A stretch of 64,000 nucleotides of DNA. It comes from Kitasatospora sp. MAA4 (GTDB lineage Bacteria; Actinomycetota; Actinomycetes; Streptomycetales; Streptomycetaceae). Location of the stretch: assembly GCF_029893355.1 (NCBI RefSeq), contig NZ_JARZAI010000002.1, forward strand, positions 248,001 to 312,000, read 5' to 3'. Under the pieces are notes generated by a model. That model did not search any database. It saw only the letters and a program-made list of their open reading frames with translations, and was not told where the DNA came from. Both the position numbers and the translations under genes were made by a program. Below are positions 42,651 to 51,861 of this stretch, piece after piece. The number at the start of each line of letters is the position of its first letter. Position 1 is the stretch's first letter.

Positions 42651-45350
42651 TCAGCCGACGTGGTCGAGGCTCACCGGCAGGTGAGTGCGGCTGCGCACCT
42701 TGAGTTTGCGGAACACCCGGGTCAGATGCTGTTCCACGGTGCTGACCGTGACGGAGAGTCGTTCCGCGATCTGCCGGTTGGTGTACCCGCGAGCCGCCAG
42801 CGACGCCACCCGCCGCTCGGCTCTGCTCAACTCGGCCGCCTGCTCGTCGGCTGACCTGACGGCGCGAGCCGGACCCCGGCCGGTCGGCGGGAACAGGACG
42901 CGCAGCGGGCGTTCGGCACCAGCCTGCCCGGCGATGTACTCGGCGCGGCAGCGCATCATCCGGGCCTGTGCGGTATGCCCGAGCTCCTCCTGGGTCCGGC
43001 CGAAGTCGGCCACGACGTGCGCCAGTTCGAGCTGGTCGCCCGAATTCTGGAGGATGTCGACGGCCTCGCTGAGAAGCTCGGGGCGCTGGATGGGCTCGGA
43101 GCAGGCGGCCAGGATCCGCAGTGCCGAGGCGCGGGCGGTGATCGCGGCGGGGCCGGCCAGGCTCAGCTGTTCCTCGGCCAGCTCCCGCGCGGTGGAGGTG
43201 TGGCCGAGCGACAGCATCGTCTGCGCTGCGTCGGTGCGCCACGGAACGAGTCCGGGGAGGTCCAGCTGCCACTGGCGCACCAGTCGGCCGATAGCCTCGA
43301 AGTCGTCGAGTGCCGCTTGGAAGTGCCCGGTTGCGTGCAGGTGGCGGCCGCGCGCCTGCAGGTGGTAGAGGCCGATCGGGGTGCGGAACACCGCCCCCGG
43401 GACCGGCACGCGGAGATACTCGGCGGCCTGCTCCACGTGCCCGGTCACGGTGTCGACCTGGGCGATCACCGCGAGGGGCCAGCCGATGCCGACCTCGCTG
43501 GGAGCTGCGGAGGCGAGTGCCAGGGCGGCCTGCGCGTCGGCCCGGGCCCGTCGCAGATCGCCGCGCCGCAGCGCGATGTCCGCCCTGGCGGCGGTGAAGA
43601 GCGACTGCCAGGAGGCCATCCGGGCGGTCACCGCCTCGGCGATGAAGACGTCGCACCAGAACTCGGCGCTCGACAGGCGGTCGGTGGCGATCAGCGTGGT
43701 CAGGGCGGTAAGCGTCGGCGCCGCCGTCTGCTCATCCAACAGGGTTGACGCAGACAGGAGTTGTTCGGACTCGGTGGTCAGGTCCGGCAGCGGGTGGCCG
43801 GATCTCAAACGGGCGAGCAGGGCGGTTGTCCTGGCTGTGGCGGCCTCGTACTCGGGCGGTTCGGCCGAGGCGTCCAGGTCGGCCGGCACGCCCGGGCCGG
43901 TGCCCGGCCGGCGGTTGACGGCCGTGCCGGGATAGGCCAGCTCCAACTGTGCCTGTGCGGCCCGTAACTGCCCGAGCAACTTGGTCGGCAGGGTCGCGGC
44001 GGTTCGGTCGATCCTGGCCAGGGCGTCGGCGACGACCCTGTCGTACCCGAACCACAGCAGCAGGCTGGCCGAGTCGAGGATGCGCTTCTCGTCCAGGCGG
44101 CCATTCGCCATCAGGTCGGCCAGTTCGGGGATCCGGCGGGCGGCCAGCGGAGGGTCGGTCCGCCACTCGGCGCGGGCGAGGATCGCGGTGGTGGTGGCCT
44201 GCTGCAGGTCGTCGATGCTGCCCCGGGCTACCAGCCCCAGGCACTCCAGCGCCAACTCCGGCTCGCCGTCGTCGATGGCGCGTTCGGCCAGGTCGTGGAG
44301 CACCTCGACCTCCCACCCTCCCTCGATCCGCTCTGCGGCCAGCAGGTGACGGCCGATCGCGATCGGTGGGGCGTGCTCGTCGCGCAGGATCCCCGCGGCG
44401 CCCGCGTGGAGGGCGGCTCGCTGCTCCTCGCCCATGCCGGCGAGGACCGTCTTGCGAGCCGTCGGATGCCGGAACCGCCCGCTGGCGAGGATCCCGGCGT
44501 GGTTGAGCTGCCGGATGCCGGCGATCACCGTGTCGGCGTCCATCTGCAGCAGCCGTTTGAGCCGGCAGGGGGTGGCCCACTCCTCCAGGACGGCGACGCC
44601 GCTGGCGATCCGGGCGGTGCTCGGACCGCAGCGTTCGATGAGGTGCACAACGGCCTCGCGGTACCCGGCACCCGCCATGGGTTCGCCCGATGCGGCGACC
44701 CGGTTGCGGTCGAGGTCGACTGCCAGGCCCTCCAGCAGTCGGGGGTTTCCCCCGCTGACCGTATGGGAGCGGACGGCGAGGCGGGCGGCTGTCTCGTCGC
44801 CGAAGCGCTGCGCCAGGAACTCCCGGACAGCGGCTTCGGGCAGCGGGTCGATCCGGATGCGGCGATCGAGCAGGTCGCGCGCCGGCTGGATCTGGAGCCC
44901 CGGCACCCCCGTTCCCCTGTCGTCCCGCCCAGCCAGCAGCACCAGCAGAGGTGCTTCTCGGACCTGGCGAACCAGCGCGAACAGGCAGCGCAGTGAGGCT
45001 TCGTCGGCGTCGTGCGCGTCGTCCACGACCAGCACCACCGGCCCCGGCATCCGTCGGACGCACGCCTCCAGCACGGCGAGCGGCAGACGGTCCGCCCACT
45101 CACCCCCGAAGGGTTCGCCCGGGACCAGCCTCTGCAGCATGCGCAGTGGACGTGTCCGGTCCATGGCGGTCACCGCTGTCGAAAGGACGGTCACACCTCG
45201 GGCGGCCGCCCGATCGGTGAAGTTCCGTACCAGAGTGCTCTTGCCGCTCGCCGCGGGTCCGGCCACTGTGGCCAGCCGGGCGCCCTGCGCAGCAGCCGCG
45301 GTCAGCACCTGGTCCAACTGTGCTAAGTGATCTTCCCTGTCGACCAGCAT
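42651..45350 (-). CDS. LuxR family ATP-binding (LAL) transcriptional regulator
   Basis: An 899-residue LAL protein. The N-terminal AAA/STAND ATPase has Walker A VAGPAASGKSTLVR and Walker B PVVLVVDDAHDADEASLR. A long helical TPR-like middle follows (residues about 300-820), then a C-terminal LuxR HTH (LSRAERRVASLAARGYTNRQ, then IAERLSVTVSTVEQHLTRVF). LAL regulators often activate specialised metabolism. It is divergent from the three-gene set at 46104-48657, with 753 bases between, and is the natural candidate for its control. Confidence 0.92.
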   Translation of the reverse strand: MLVDREDHLAQLDQVLTAAAAQGARLATVAGPAASGKSTLVRNFTDRAAARGVTVLSTAVTAMDRTRPLRMLQRLVPGEPFGGEWADRLPLAVLEACVRRMPGPVVLVVDDAHDADEASLRCLFALVRQVREAPLLVLLAGRDDRGTGVPGLQIQPARDLLDRRIRIDPLPEAAVREFLAQRFGDETAARLAVRSHTVSGGNPRLLEGLAVDLDRNRVAASGEPMAGAGYREAVVHLIERCGPSTARIASGVAVLEEWATPCRLKRLLQMDADTVIAGIRQLNHAGILASGRFRHPTARKTVLAGMGEEQRAALHAGAAGILRDEHAPPIAIGRHLLAAERIEGGWEVEVLHDLAERAIDDGEPELALECLGLVARGSIDDLQQATTTAILARAEWRTDPPLAARRIPELADLMANGRLDEKRILDSASLLLWFGYDRVVADALARIDRTAATLPTKLLGQLRAAQAQLELAYPGTAVNRRPGTGPGVPADLDASAEPPEYEAATARTTALLARLRSGHPLPDLTTESEQLLSASTLLDEQTAAPTLTALTTLIATDRLSSAEFWCDVFIAEAVTARMASWQSLFTAARADIALRRGDLRRARADAQAALALASAAPSEVGIGWPLAVIAQVDTVTGHVEQAAEYLRVPVPGAVFRTPIGLYHLQARGRHLHATGHFQAALDDFEAIGRLVRQWQLDLPGLVPWRTDAAQTMLSLGHTSTARELAEEQLSLAGPAAITARASALRILAACSEPIQRPELLSEAVDILQNSGDQLELAHVVADFGRTQEELGHTAQARMMRCRAEYIAGQAGAERPLRVLFPPTGRGPARAVRSADEQAAELSRAERRVASLAARGYTNRQIAERLSVTVSTVEQHLTRVFRKLKVRSRTHLPVSLDHVG

Positions 45351-46103
45351 GGGCGATTCCTCATCCTCCCCGGTGTGCTCGCAGCCCGATTGCCTACGGA
45401 CGATGACTAACGGGCGCGAACGTGGATGAAAAACAAGTACGCGCTGTCAGCATCGGCTGCCCCTGGGCATTCTCGGCTGCGACACGTGCGCGTTGGGCAA
45501 TTCAATCGATCAATGCCGAGCGTACACGGTCGACCGGAACGGCTTCTGTCGGAGTGTGGCGCAAGGCCGGGGAAAAAGAGGCCCTCGCCCCGGTTTGCTC
45601 CCGATGCGGGCGATCGAAACGCCCTTTTCATCCCTTTTTGGCGACAATCGCCAGTGTGGCACGAGACACAGGGGTGCGCCGTTGTGAAGCGAGTGGAATT
45701 GCGCGGTCCGTTTATGTCCATCGGCCGAGCAGGCCGCAGTGGGCCCTGGGTCGTTCTTGACCGGTCGGCTGACCGGTATTACGGTCGCTCGCCACCCGGC
45801 GCTCCGAAACGGTTGGCCGTCGAATTGTCCATCGAATTTACGACTTCTTGCCAGGGGGCCTTCCAGGGGGGCTCGGCGGGCGGATTTTAGGGGGGTCGCT
45901 ACGGGTTGAACGCGGATGACGCCGTGCTTAGCGTTCGGGGTGGTTCGTGGCGCATCCATCGAGCCGAGGTGCCGCCGCTGCGGCCGGATGCAGGCTGCCG
46001 GCGGCTGACGCCGACGGTCGTGCCCCGGACACCGAACGCGAACGTGCCGACCACGCGCCGACCACGCGCCGGACCACGAATGACATCGATCGCAGGGGGA
46101 ACC
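45351..46103. other. Long intergenic region before the LAL-linked gene set
   Basis: A stretch of 753 bases with lower GC (especially 45420-45860) than its flanks. Several short frames cross it, but none has consistent codon bias, a ribosome binding site or recognisable residues. It likely holds the divergent promoters and operator sites of the LAL gene and the 46104 gene. I see no clear palindrome strong enough to name. Confidence 0.4.
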
Positions 46104-47447
46104 GTGAGCAAGTCTGACTACTTCGACCCGAACACCACCGTCGAGCGAGTGGACGTCGCCGATCTGGCGGCGAGGCTGGCCCAGCCGTCCGCCGTCGATC
46201 CCTACCCGATCGTGCGCTACGCGCAGACCTTGAAGGAGCTCCGGAAGAAGTCCTCCAGCATCGGCAACGAGCAGCAGCAGATGGAGTTCGGACAGCTGGT
46301 CAAGGCCTCACTGGCCGGCCTGGCCGCCGAACTCGGCCTCCCCGGCGACCACTTCTCAGTCGACACCTCGGGGGATCCGCTGCTGGTCAGCGAGGGCACC
46401 GGGCAGCACTGGATCATGCCCACCAACTTCGAGAGCGGCGCGTACTTCAGCGCTCCGCACGCGGACCACCACTACGCACTGGAGGCCGAGCAGATCCCGA
46501 GGATCAGGATCGGCAAGTACACCAGGTTCGGCAAGGGCAGCGGGATCAACGCGGGAGGCGACATCACCATCGGTGACGGTGCGTGGATGTCCCCGGGCAG
46601 CCTTCTGCTGCGTCAGGACCACGCCGCGTACGGCCGACCGTCCATCGCCTCGCGGACCGTCTCCATGACCCGGCAACCAGCGGTCGTGCTACGCGACTTC
46701 GCTTGGGTGGGGCGCGACGCGCTGGTGGGCTGGAACAGCGACTACCTCGGGCTCGCCAGCATCGTCGGCACCCGGTCGTTCATCAACGGCTGGGTCGGTG
46801 ACTACTCCATCGTGGGCGACCACGACCGGATCCTTCAGTACCAGCCCTTCAAGGCGTTCCTGCTCGACCGCTACCACCTCACCGTCGAGGAGGTCGTCCA
46901 GATCTCCGACTGGGACCGGGTCAACCAGGACTGGCTCCGGGTCTACGCCGAGCAGAGCCCCCAACTCCTCGGCCCGGACACGGACTCCGAGTTCGCCGAC
47001 TGCGTACGCGAGGTGGCCGGCCGCAACTGCCGGGCGCTGCTCGTGAATCCCGGCTCGCTGCGCCTGCTGGCCCCGCTCGCTGCCGCGCGAACAGACGTCG
47101 TCACCAACTCGACGGCCATGACGGCGTATCTGCTCCAGTGGGCGGGTGAGCACGCGCAGAAGAAGCTGCGGGTCCGGTCCGACCTCACCGACGCCACGCT
47201 GCCGCTCGAAACGGCCGGCACCTTCCACTACAACCGGCGGATCGGTTATCACCTGGTGGTCTCCGAGTACTCCGACCTGACGCCCGTGGTGCCGCTCGCC
47301 GAGTTGCAGCGCCCGCTGCTGCCGGGCGGGATAGTCGTGATCGACAGCCGCAACCTCCCCGGCAGCCTGGACCACCCCGACAACCTGGTCGAGATCAGGG
47401 ACCTGCGCGTGGACGGCGTGCTGTTCAAGGCGTTCGCGAAGAAGTAG
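46104..47447 (+). CDS. Hexapeptide (left-handed beta-helix) acyltransferase-like protein with C-terminal methyltransferase-like domain
   Basis: A 447-residue protein. Residues about 130-270 show a hexapeptide acyltransferase pattern (IRIGKYTRFGKGSGINAGGD, ITIGDGAWMSPGSLLLR, then SFINGWVGDYSIVGDHDRIL), as in xenobiotic acetyltransferases. The C-terminal third (residues 295-447: RNCRALLVNPGSLRLLAPLA, GYHLVVSEYSDL and LLPGGIVVIDSRNLPG) resembles a Rossmann methyltransferase, but a clear SAM glycine loop is missing. GTG 46104 has AGGGGGA upstream. A frame extension to 45906 is low in character. It is the first gene of the set; the activity is unproven. Confidence 0.6.
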   Translation: MSKSDYFDPNTTVERVDVADLAARLAQPSAVDPYPIVRYAQTLKELRKKSSSIGNEQQQMEFGQLVKASLAGLAAELGLPGDHFSVDTSGDPLLVSEGTGQHWIMPTNFESGAYFSAPHADHHYALEAEQIPRIRIGKYTRFGKGSGINAGGDITIGDGAWMSPGSLLLRQDHAAYGRPSIASRTVSMTRQPAVVLRDFAWVGRDALVGWNSDYLGLASIVGTRSFINGWVGDYSIVGDHDRILQYQPFKAFLLDRYHLTVEEVVQISDWDRVNQDWLRVYAEQSPQLLGPDTDSEFADCVREVAGRNCRALLVNPGSLRLLAPLAAARTDVVTNSTAMTAYLLQWAGEHAQKKLRVRSDLTDATLPLETAGTFHYNRRIGYHLVVSEYSDLTPVVPLAELQRPLLPGGIVVIDSRNLPGSLDHPDNLVEIRDLRVDGVLFKAFAKK

Positions 47448-47535
47448 GCCGACGCCGGAACTGCGAGAGGAGCGGCCACGGGTGCGACCTGCGGCGCGCT
47501 GTGGCCGCTCCTCGTCACCCGACCTAGGAGTTCTT

Positions 47536-48402
47536 GTGATCAGACTGATGGATTATCGCGACGGCGACACGAGGGCCGCGGTCGTGCGGTCCGACGCGGG
47601 AGGCGGCATGGGAGGCGGCTTGGCGTTCGCGAGCTCGTATGAGCTGGCGTTCGGATACGCCGACAGCGGCCTGACATGGGCCGACTACCTCGGCAAGCAG
47701 CCTGCCAGGACCCCCGAGTGGGCCGAAGCCGGTGGTGGCCGGCGAGCGCCCGGGACCGTTCCCTTCCTTCCCGACACGCCCTCGATGGCAGCGGTCTACA
47801 GCTTCGGGTACACGCACGCCTCGGTCAACGGGAAGCCGGTGGAGAAGGGCGGCCTGGACTTCTACTACAAGGGCCCGGGGAGCCTGCTGCTGGCGGACGG
47901 CGACCGGCTGACCGGCTCCTCCTGGCTCTCCGGCGGCGGACTGGAGGTCGAGTACTGCGCGATCTACTGCATCGACACCGCAGGCGAGGCCGTCTATCTC
48001 GGATACACCCTGGCCAACGACTTCTCCGACGCCGGTCTGCGGACAGCGCACCGCAATCTCGCGAACCTGTCCAAGCTGCACCCGTCCGTCCTGTCGTCCG
48101 AGGTCATACTCGGCGACCTGCCGGCGTCCAGCCAGGTCAGCGCCTCGATCGAGCGCGACGGAGCCGTCGCCTGGCAGCGGACCGGAACCCTCGGCCGACA
48201 GGCCATGATCTACCCGCGCAGGTTGCTGGAGCGGCTGCTGCTGGGCCCGCGGAACATCTTCCAGCCCGGAATGATCGTCTACCTGCTCCTGGGCACCTCC
48301 ATCAGCTCCCACAAGGACGGCTTCGAGCTGCGGGACGCCGACAGCATCACCATCCAGGACCACGGCGCCGGCCTGGCGTTGCGCAACGACTTCTTCAACT
48401 GA
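47536..48402 (+). CDS. Fumarylacetoacetate hydrolase (FAH)-like protein
   Basis: A 288-residue protein. The FAH fold is suggested by FYYKGPGSLLLADGDRL, EVEYCAIYCIDTAGEAVYLG with a metal-type Glu-x-Glu and GYTLANDFSDAGLR (compare GYTxxNDxSxRD). FAH-like enzymes hydrolyse C-C bonds or decarboxylate and tautomerise keto acids using Mg or Mn. Divergence from standard members is clear. GTG 47536 follows AGGAG by five bases. It lies 88 bases downstream of the acyltransferase gene, in the same set. Confidence 0.7.
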   Translation: MIRLMDYRDGDTRAAVVRSDAGGGMGGGLAFASSYELAFGYADSGLTWADYLGKQPARTPEWAEAGGGRRAPGTVPFLPDTPSMAAVYSFGYTHASVNGKPVEKGGLDFYYKGPGSLLLADGDRLTGSSWLSGGGLEVEYCAIYCIDTAGEAVYLGYTLANDFSDAGLRTAHRNLANLSKLHPSVLSSEVILGDLPASSQVSASIERDGAVAWQRTGTLGRQAMIYPRRLLERLLLGPRNIFQPGMIVYLLLGTSISSHKDGFELRDADSITIQDHGAGLALRNDFFN

Positions 48403-48444
48403 CCGCGAGCGGCCGACACGTCCTGTGGCTGGGAGGACTGCAGC

Positions 48445-48657
48445 ATGACCAACCGCACGACCGCCGACATCGTCATCACCCGCGGCACTCTCACCGACGA
48501 GGAACTCGCCGCATTGACCGCCGTCCTGCTCACCCGCGCAGCCGCCCGATCCGCCGCCGCGGCCACCGCCCGCCGGCCGATCCCGGCCACTCGCCGCCAC
48601 CCCCTGACGCTCCGCCCGGTGTACTTCTCTCCCACCAGCTGGCAGCAGGCTGCGTAG
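48445..48657 (+). CDS. Acyl-CoA carboxylase epsilon subunit-like peptide
   Basis: A 70-residue protein beginning MTNRTTADIVITRGTLTDEE and followed by LAALTAVLLTRAAAR. This matches the small epsilon subunits (AccE/PccE-like) that stabilise actinobacterial acyl-CoA carboxylases: the RG-x-x-[ST]-x-EELAAL-x-AVL pattern. No alpha or beta carboxylase gene is in the window. GGGAGGA precedes the ATG. It ends at a terminator, closing the set. Confidence 0.65.
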   Translation: MTNRTTADIVITRGTLTDEELAALTAVLLTRAAARSAAAATARRPIPATRRHPLTLRPVYFSPTSWQQAA

Positions 48658-48669
48658 GATCGAAGACGC

Positions 48670-48699
48670 GCGGAAGCCCCGCACCTTGGGGGCTTCCGC
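48670..48699. terminator. Terminator after the LAL-linked gene set
   Basis: An eleven-bp stem (48670-48680 with 48689-48699), eight-base loop, directly after the 48657 stop. Confidence 0.75.
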
Positions 48700-48757
48700 A
48701 GTCGGGCTCAGACGAACGGGCCGTCGAGCCCCCCGGTGTCAGTCCCCGAGGTAAGGC

Positions 48758-48915
48758 CACACGACGTTGCGCGACTGCTCCGGCCGTTCGACGACAAGCG
48801 CCCGGCCCTCAGCCCCGCCCGGGACGTTCCTCGCCCGGACATCGCGGCCACTCCTCCCGGCGGGCACGCACGGGGATCTCACGGGACGCAACCCCTCCGA
48901 GCTTTCCAGCGCTGG
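48758..48915 (-). pseudogene. Decayed copy of the 5' end of the EF-G-like gene (copy 2)
   Basis: It is closely similar to 40508-40665 on the same strand: upstream leader, ATG and about 30 codons of the EF-G-like gene, including the residues before its P-loop (VERPEQ, RNVV). One base is missing in the G-rich spacer after codon 9 relative to the intact gene, so the frame is broken. Nothing of the P-loop or later domains remains. Confidence 0.7.
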
Positions 48916-48989
48916 CGCGGGCCGGCGTCCGGGCGAGGCGATGGATCCCTGACCCGAGCCGCCGTAGAGGCGGGACCCGACAGGACAAA

Positions 48990-49017
48990 GCGGCCCACCG
49001 GGGAACCGGTGGGCCGC
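48990..49017. terminator. GNRA-type hairpin
   Basis: GCGGCCCACCGG-GGAA-CCGGTGGGCCGC, a perfect 12-bp stem with a GGAA tetraloop, between the EF-G fragment and the toxin cassette. Confidence 0.6.
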
Positions 49018-49031
49018 TGGGGAGTTCACTC

Positions 49032-49070
49032 ATCTAGTTCCGGGGGTTAGGAGAGCCCCCGGAACTAGAT
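49032..49070. terminator. Terminator of the EndoU cassette
   Basis: A perfect 15-bp stem (49032-49046 with 49056-49070), nine-base loop, 50 bases after the immunity gene stop in its reading direction. Confidence 0.75.
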
Positions 49071-49120
49071 TCGCTGAACCTCACATGTATCAGTCGCCAG
49101 CTAGAAATCGACTGCTGGGC

Positions 49121-49477
49121 TCATTTTATTGCGTGCGCCGACAGGAACTGGATCAGACATTCCAGCGCGCGCTCGAAGTCGTCCACACTCATCGTGCATG
49201 TCTCGAACTGCCCGTACATATCTCCGATTTCAACCCGGCTGGCGTCGATTCTCTTCGCGCTCGCACCGGATGTCCCGAGAGTGTACTCGTGTTCGAATTC
49301 CCGTGACATCCTGCGCCACTCGCGAAGGTACGTCTCGGCGCTTGCTGCCCGAGTCCCGAACGGAATGATGAGGGTCTCAATTGTAAGTCTGATGTTATCG
49401 TCAGTCCCGGTCGGTCCCTCCGCGATAACGAAATCATCCTCATCTACCGCGAAAGACCACGCCTGTATCCCCATCAT
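49121..49477 (-). CDS. Probable immunity protein for the EndoU toxin tip
   Basis: A 118-residue acidic protein beginning MMGIQAWSFAVDEDDFVIAE and lacking known catalytic motifs. It starts four bases after the stop of the EndoU toxin frame, the usual place for a cognate immunity gene. Codon use and GC are lower than in the chromosomal genes. The immunity family was not identified; the role is inferred from position. Confidence 0.65.
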   Translation of the reverse strand: MMGIQAWSFAVDEDDFVIAEGPTGTDDNIRLTIETLIIPFGTRAASAETYLREWRRMSREFEHEYTLGTSGASAKRIDASRVEIGDMYGQFETCTMSVDDFERALECLIQFLSAHAIK

Positions 49478-49481
49478 GCTG

Positions 49482-50448
49482 CTACTTCCCCACCGGGAAG
49501 AAGGTCGACGGTGTATATGTACCGTCTGCCGTTTTCTGCAGAAATCTGGTCATCTTCACACCACGGACCGTTCCGGTGACCATAGTCCCGCCGCGCTTGT
49601 AGGTGCCGTTGTCGAACAGCTCTTGGCCGGCTGCCATGACGTCGGTGTCCGCCCAGTTGGCCGGGAAGAACGTATGGCCAGCGCTGGCATTCTTTGCTAG
49701 CCTCCCACCGCCCGGGAGGCGAGCGCCAACTGTCCCGGTCACCGAGACTTTACCGTCCGCATTGGTGGACATTGTACCGTCGATGAATCGATTTTCGGGT
49801 GTGCCCCCGGTTTGATCGGGATGAAGGTGCCAGCCTGCGATCTGGCTCCTACCGTTGATAGCGCCGTCCAACACATGCTCGCGGGTGATGATGACGTTGG
49901 TGACGGTGTGGGTTTCGGTGCCGTCCTTGCCGGGCACGGAGTTGGTGATCTGGTCGCCGATCTTGATCTGGCTGATCGGCTTGGTGGCGTTGTTGGCCAT
50001 CAGGACCGGCGTGTTCGCGGTGAAGCTGTGGACCGGGCAGGTGCCGTCGGCTGCGCTGCTGCTTTCCTCGCTCACCGTGTCGCGGGTGGCCGTCGCGGTG
50101 GCGTCCTCTGCTGCTACGTCGGTGGCTTCGGTGGCTCCCTTGCCGAAGAGGCCGCCTACGGCGTCGAGGGCCATCGGGCCGGCCTTGCCGAGGATTTTGC
50201 CGCCGAGGGCGCCGAGGCCGCCGCCGACTGCGCCGGCGATGCCGCCTTCGAGGGCGGACTTGCGGAAGGAACTGGCGGAGCCGGCCTTGCCGCCGGCTGA
50301 GGCGCACTTGAAGCCCTGGTCGACGAGGCCGCCGGCTGCGCCGGAGAGGGCCGAGCAGCCGACCGTTCCGACGCCTGCGGTGGCTGCTTCGCAGCCGGCG
50401 AAGACGGCGGTGGAGACCACGAACGAGGTGATCGCCGCGGCGTGGTGC
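49482..50448 (-). pseudogene. Displaced Rhs C-terminal tip with half HINT domain and EndoU-like nuclease toxin
   Basis: The frame begins without a start codon at HHAAAITSFVVSTAVFAGCE, copied from the main Rhs protein. It continues through the Gly-rich region and the start of the HINT domain (CPVHSFTANTPVL to HTVTNVI), then switches to EHVLDGAINGRSQIAGWHLH, a central HTFFPANW motif and a final GVKMTRFLQK segment. The last 130 residues fit bacterial EndoU nuclease toxins (paired His and late Thr/Lys/Tyr-type residues). The C-half of HINT is absent. A longer frame to 50606 exists but its extra part is unrelated. It is probably a silent reserve cassette. Confidence 0.72.
49884..50448 (-). repeat. 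Rhs homology block, displaced copy
   Basis: 565 bases closely similar to 55738-56293 in the main Rhs gene, same orientation. The only size change noticed is a nine-base insertion (the three residues TCPV versus C before HSF). Homology stops sharply at both ends: at the toxin-specific sequence on one side and at unrelated DNA on the other. Confidence 0.9.
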
Positions 50449-50539
50449 GGCCTGGACGACCGCTGCGGCCTACCTGAACGGTTGGGCGGGGAAGACCGGA
50501 GCGGGACCAGGAGGGTCCTGCGGGTCTGGTGAGGCCTTC

Positions 50540-51337
50540 TTAAGACAGCGGTACCGGCGTGCCACGCTCCCACAGCTCTTCGGCATGGTCGGCGAACCGG
50601 GACCACATGCCACCCTCGCCTTGTCCGCGTAGGTGCATCAGTGGGGAGTCGTGACCTACCAGTCGAGCCAAGTGCGGCGTGACGAGGGCGTCCTGATCGA
50701 ATCGGAAGACAGACAGGCTGACGTGGTTCATGGCGTCCACGGGGGCTGAGAAGCGGGCCGCAAGCCCTTCTTGCGGCCCGAGGCGGCGCAGGTGTTCAAG
50801 GCTGATCCTCACCCGGGTGGAGACCGACAGGGCAACGTCCTCGATGGCTTCTCGCTGGCGGGTCACGTCACCGTCAGGGTCGCCCATGAGGAACCTCACC
50901 CGACAGCCCGTCTCGGCCTTCCGGCGCAATGTCTCGACCAGGTTCGGCTGTTCGAGCCAGAGGAAGTAGTTCGTGTATCCGGCGAAGTACAGGTCGGCCT
51001 GGGCGCTGTTGATCAGTTGACCCCACACGGTTGAGGGGCAAGCCGACCGGTAGGGGTAGCTGCGGACAATCTCCCGATCGGGGCCGGTCTTGAAAACGTC
51101 CCGAACTATCTTCGGCCACAGCATAGTTGCCTCAACTCCCAATGCCTGTGCGGCGTCCTCTCGGTTCCGAGTGTGGGGGATCAGGGCGCCGTCGGACAGC
51201 CACCGCTCCACGGTCTTGCCCGTCACTCCCACGCGGCCCGCCAGCTGGCGAGGCGAGATGCCAGCAGCGGACATAGCTGATCGTAGAGCAGTATTCAAGG
51301 CTTCCCCCAGGGACGTTTGGGCGTTCTGTGACCTCAC
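50540..51337 (-). CDS. XRE family regulator with C-terminal DUF5919-like domain
   Basis: A 265-residue protein. The HTH at about residues 15-60 has ISPRQLAGRVGVTGKTVERWLSDG, followed by a helix set. Then comes a C-terminal domain with GYTNYFLWLEQPNLVETLRR and VRFLMGDPDGDVTRQRE, as in a Streptomyces family that may sense nucleotides through a phospholipase D-like fold. GTG 51337 is chosen because the homologous duplication also begins near here. ATG 51274 is an alternative. Its 5' part recurs at 53819-54099. Confidence 0.75.
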   Translation of the reverse strand: MRSQNAQTSLGEALNTALRSAMSAAGISPRQLAGRVGVTGKTVERWLSDGALIPHTRNREDAAQALGVEATMLWPKIVRDVFKTGPDREIVRSYPYRSACPSTVWGQLINSAQADLYFAGYTNYFLWLEQPNLVETLRRKAETGCRVRFLMGDPDGDVTRQREAIEDVALSVSTRVRISLEHLRRLGPQEGLAARFSAPVDAMNHVSLSVFRFDQDALVTPHLARLVGHDSPLMHLRGQGEGGMWSRFADHAEELWERGTPVPLS

Positions 51338-51481
51338 CGCCGTCACGGCCTGCCTGTCCGTCGGACGAACCCGATACCTCCCTGACGGTGAGTCAGAGTG
51401 GGGAGGGAGATGACGCTCATCCAGGGAGTAAGCCGTGGCAGCATCCAGCACAGCAATGAAATTGACGGATGTCCCGGTCCG
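51201..51481 (-). repeat. 281-bp repeat, copy A (XRE gene 5' end and promoter)
   Basis: Closely similar to 53819-54099 in the same orientation. It covers the first 46 codons of the XRE gene and about 144 bases of its upstream region. Confidence 0.85.
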
Positions 51482-51540
51482 CGCGGGGTCGGATGTGGTC
51501 GTGACGATCGCCGGACTGCTCGTTGAGGGGTTGAGCGCCC

Positions 51541-51861
51541 GTGGCAAGCAGCAGAGTTGAGTCCCAAGAGGAGCGGATGGTCGGGGAGCTCCGCGAAGCC
51601 GCGCAGCGGGCCGTGGGCGCGCTGGTGGACGCGTTGGAGCTCAACGGTCTGCCACCGCTGCCCGGCCTGGAGGGTGGCCGGGTCACCGTCAGTCCGTACG
51701 GCGTCCACATCGAGATCGGCGGGTGCAACGTGCGCACTGTGCAGGCGATCGCCGATTGTCTCAAGGATCACGCGTGCTGCTCGGGCCGCGTTCTACCCGG
51801 CACGGTCGTGTCCGCTGGGCTGGCCGAACTGTCCTTTGTGCGAAGGGAAATGAGTACGTGA
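51541..51861 (+). CDS. Small conserved hypothetical protein
   Basis: A 106-residue protein, largely helical with Glu/Ala-rich stretches (MVGELREAAQRAVGALVDAL), then a Gly-rich loop and a Cys pair (DHACCSG). It is divergent from the XRE regulator, an arrangement seen in Streptomyces accessory regions. GTG 51541 is the start. The next frame overlaps it (GTGA). No function is recognised. Confidence 0.6.
   Translation: MASSRVESQEERMVGELREAAQRAVGALVDALELNGLPPLPGLEGGRVTVSPYGVHIEIGGCNVRTVQAIADCLKDHACCSGRVLPGTVVSAGLAELSFVRREMST

Noticed and set aside
45420..45890. A 154-codon plus frame (MKNKYALSA start) and several overlapping frames
   Set aside because: No consistent codon bias, no ribosome binding site and no recognisable residues; they lie in a likely promoter region.
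49482..50606. Complete standalone gene for the EndoU toxin starting at 50606
   Set aside because: Residues before HHAAAITSF come from unrelated DNA and no ribosome binding site is present; the frame is an Rhs tip joined by recombination.
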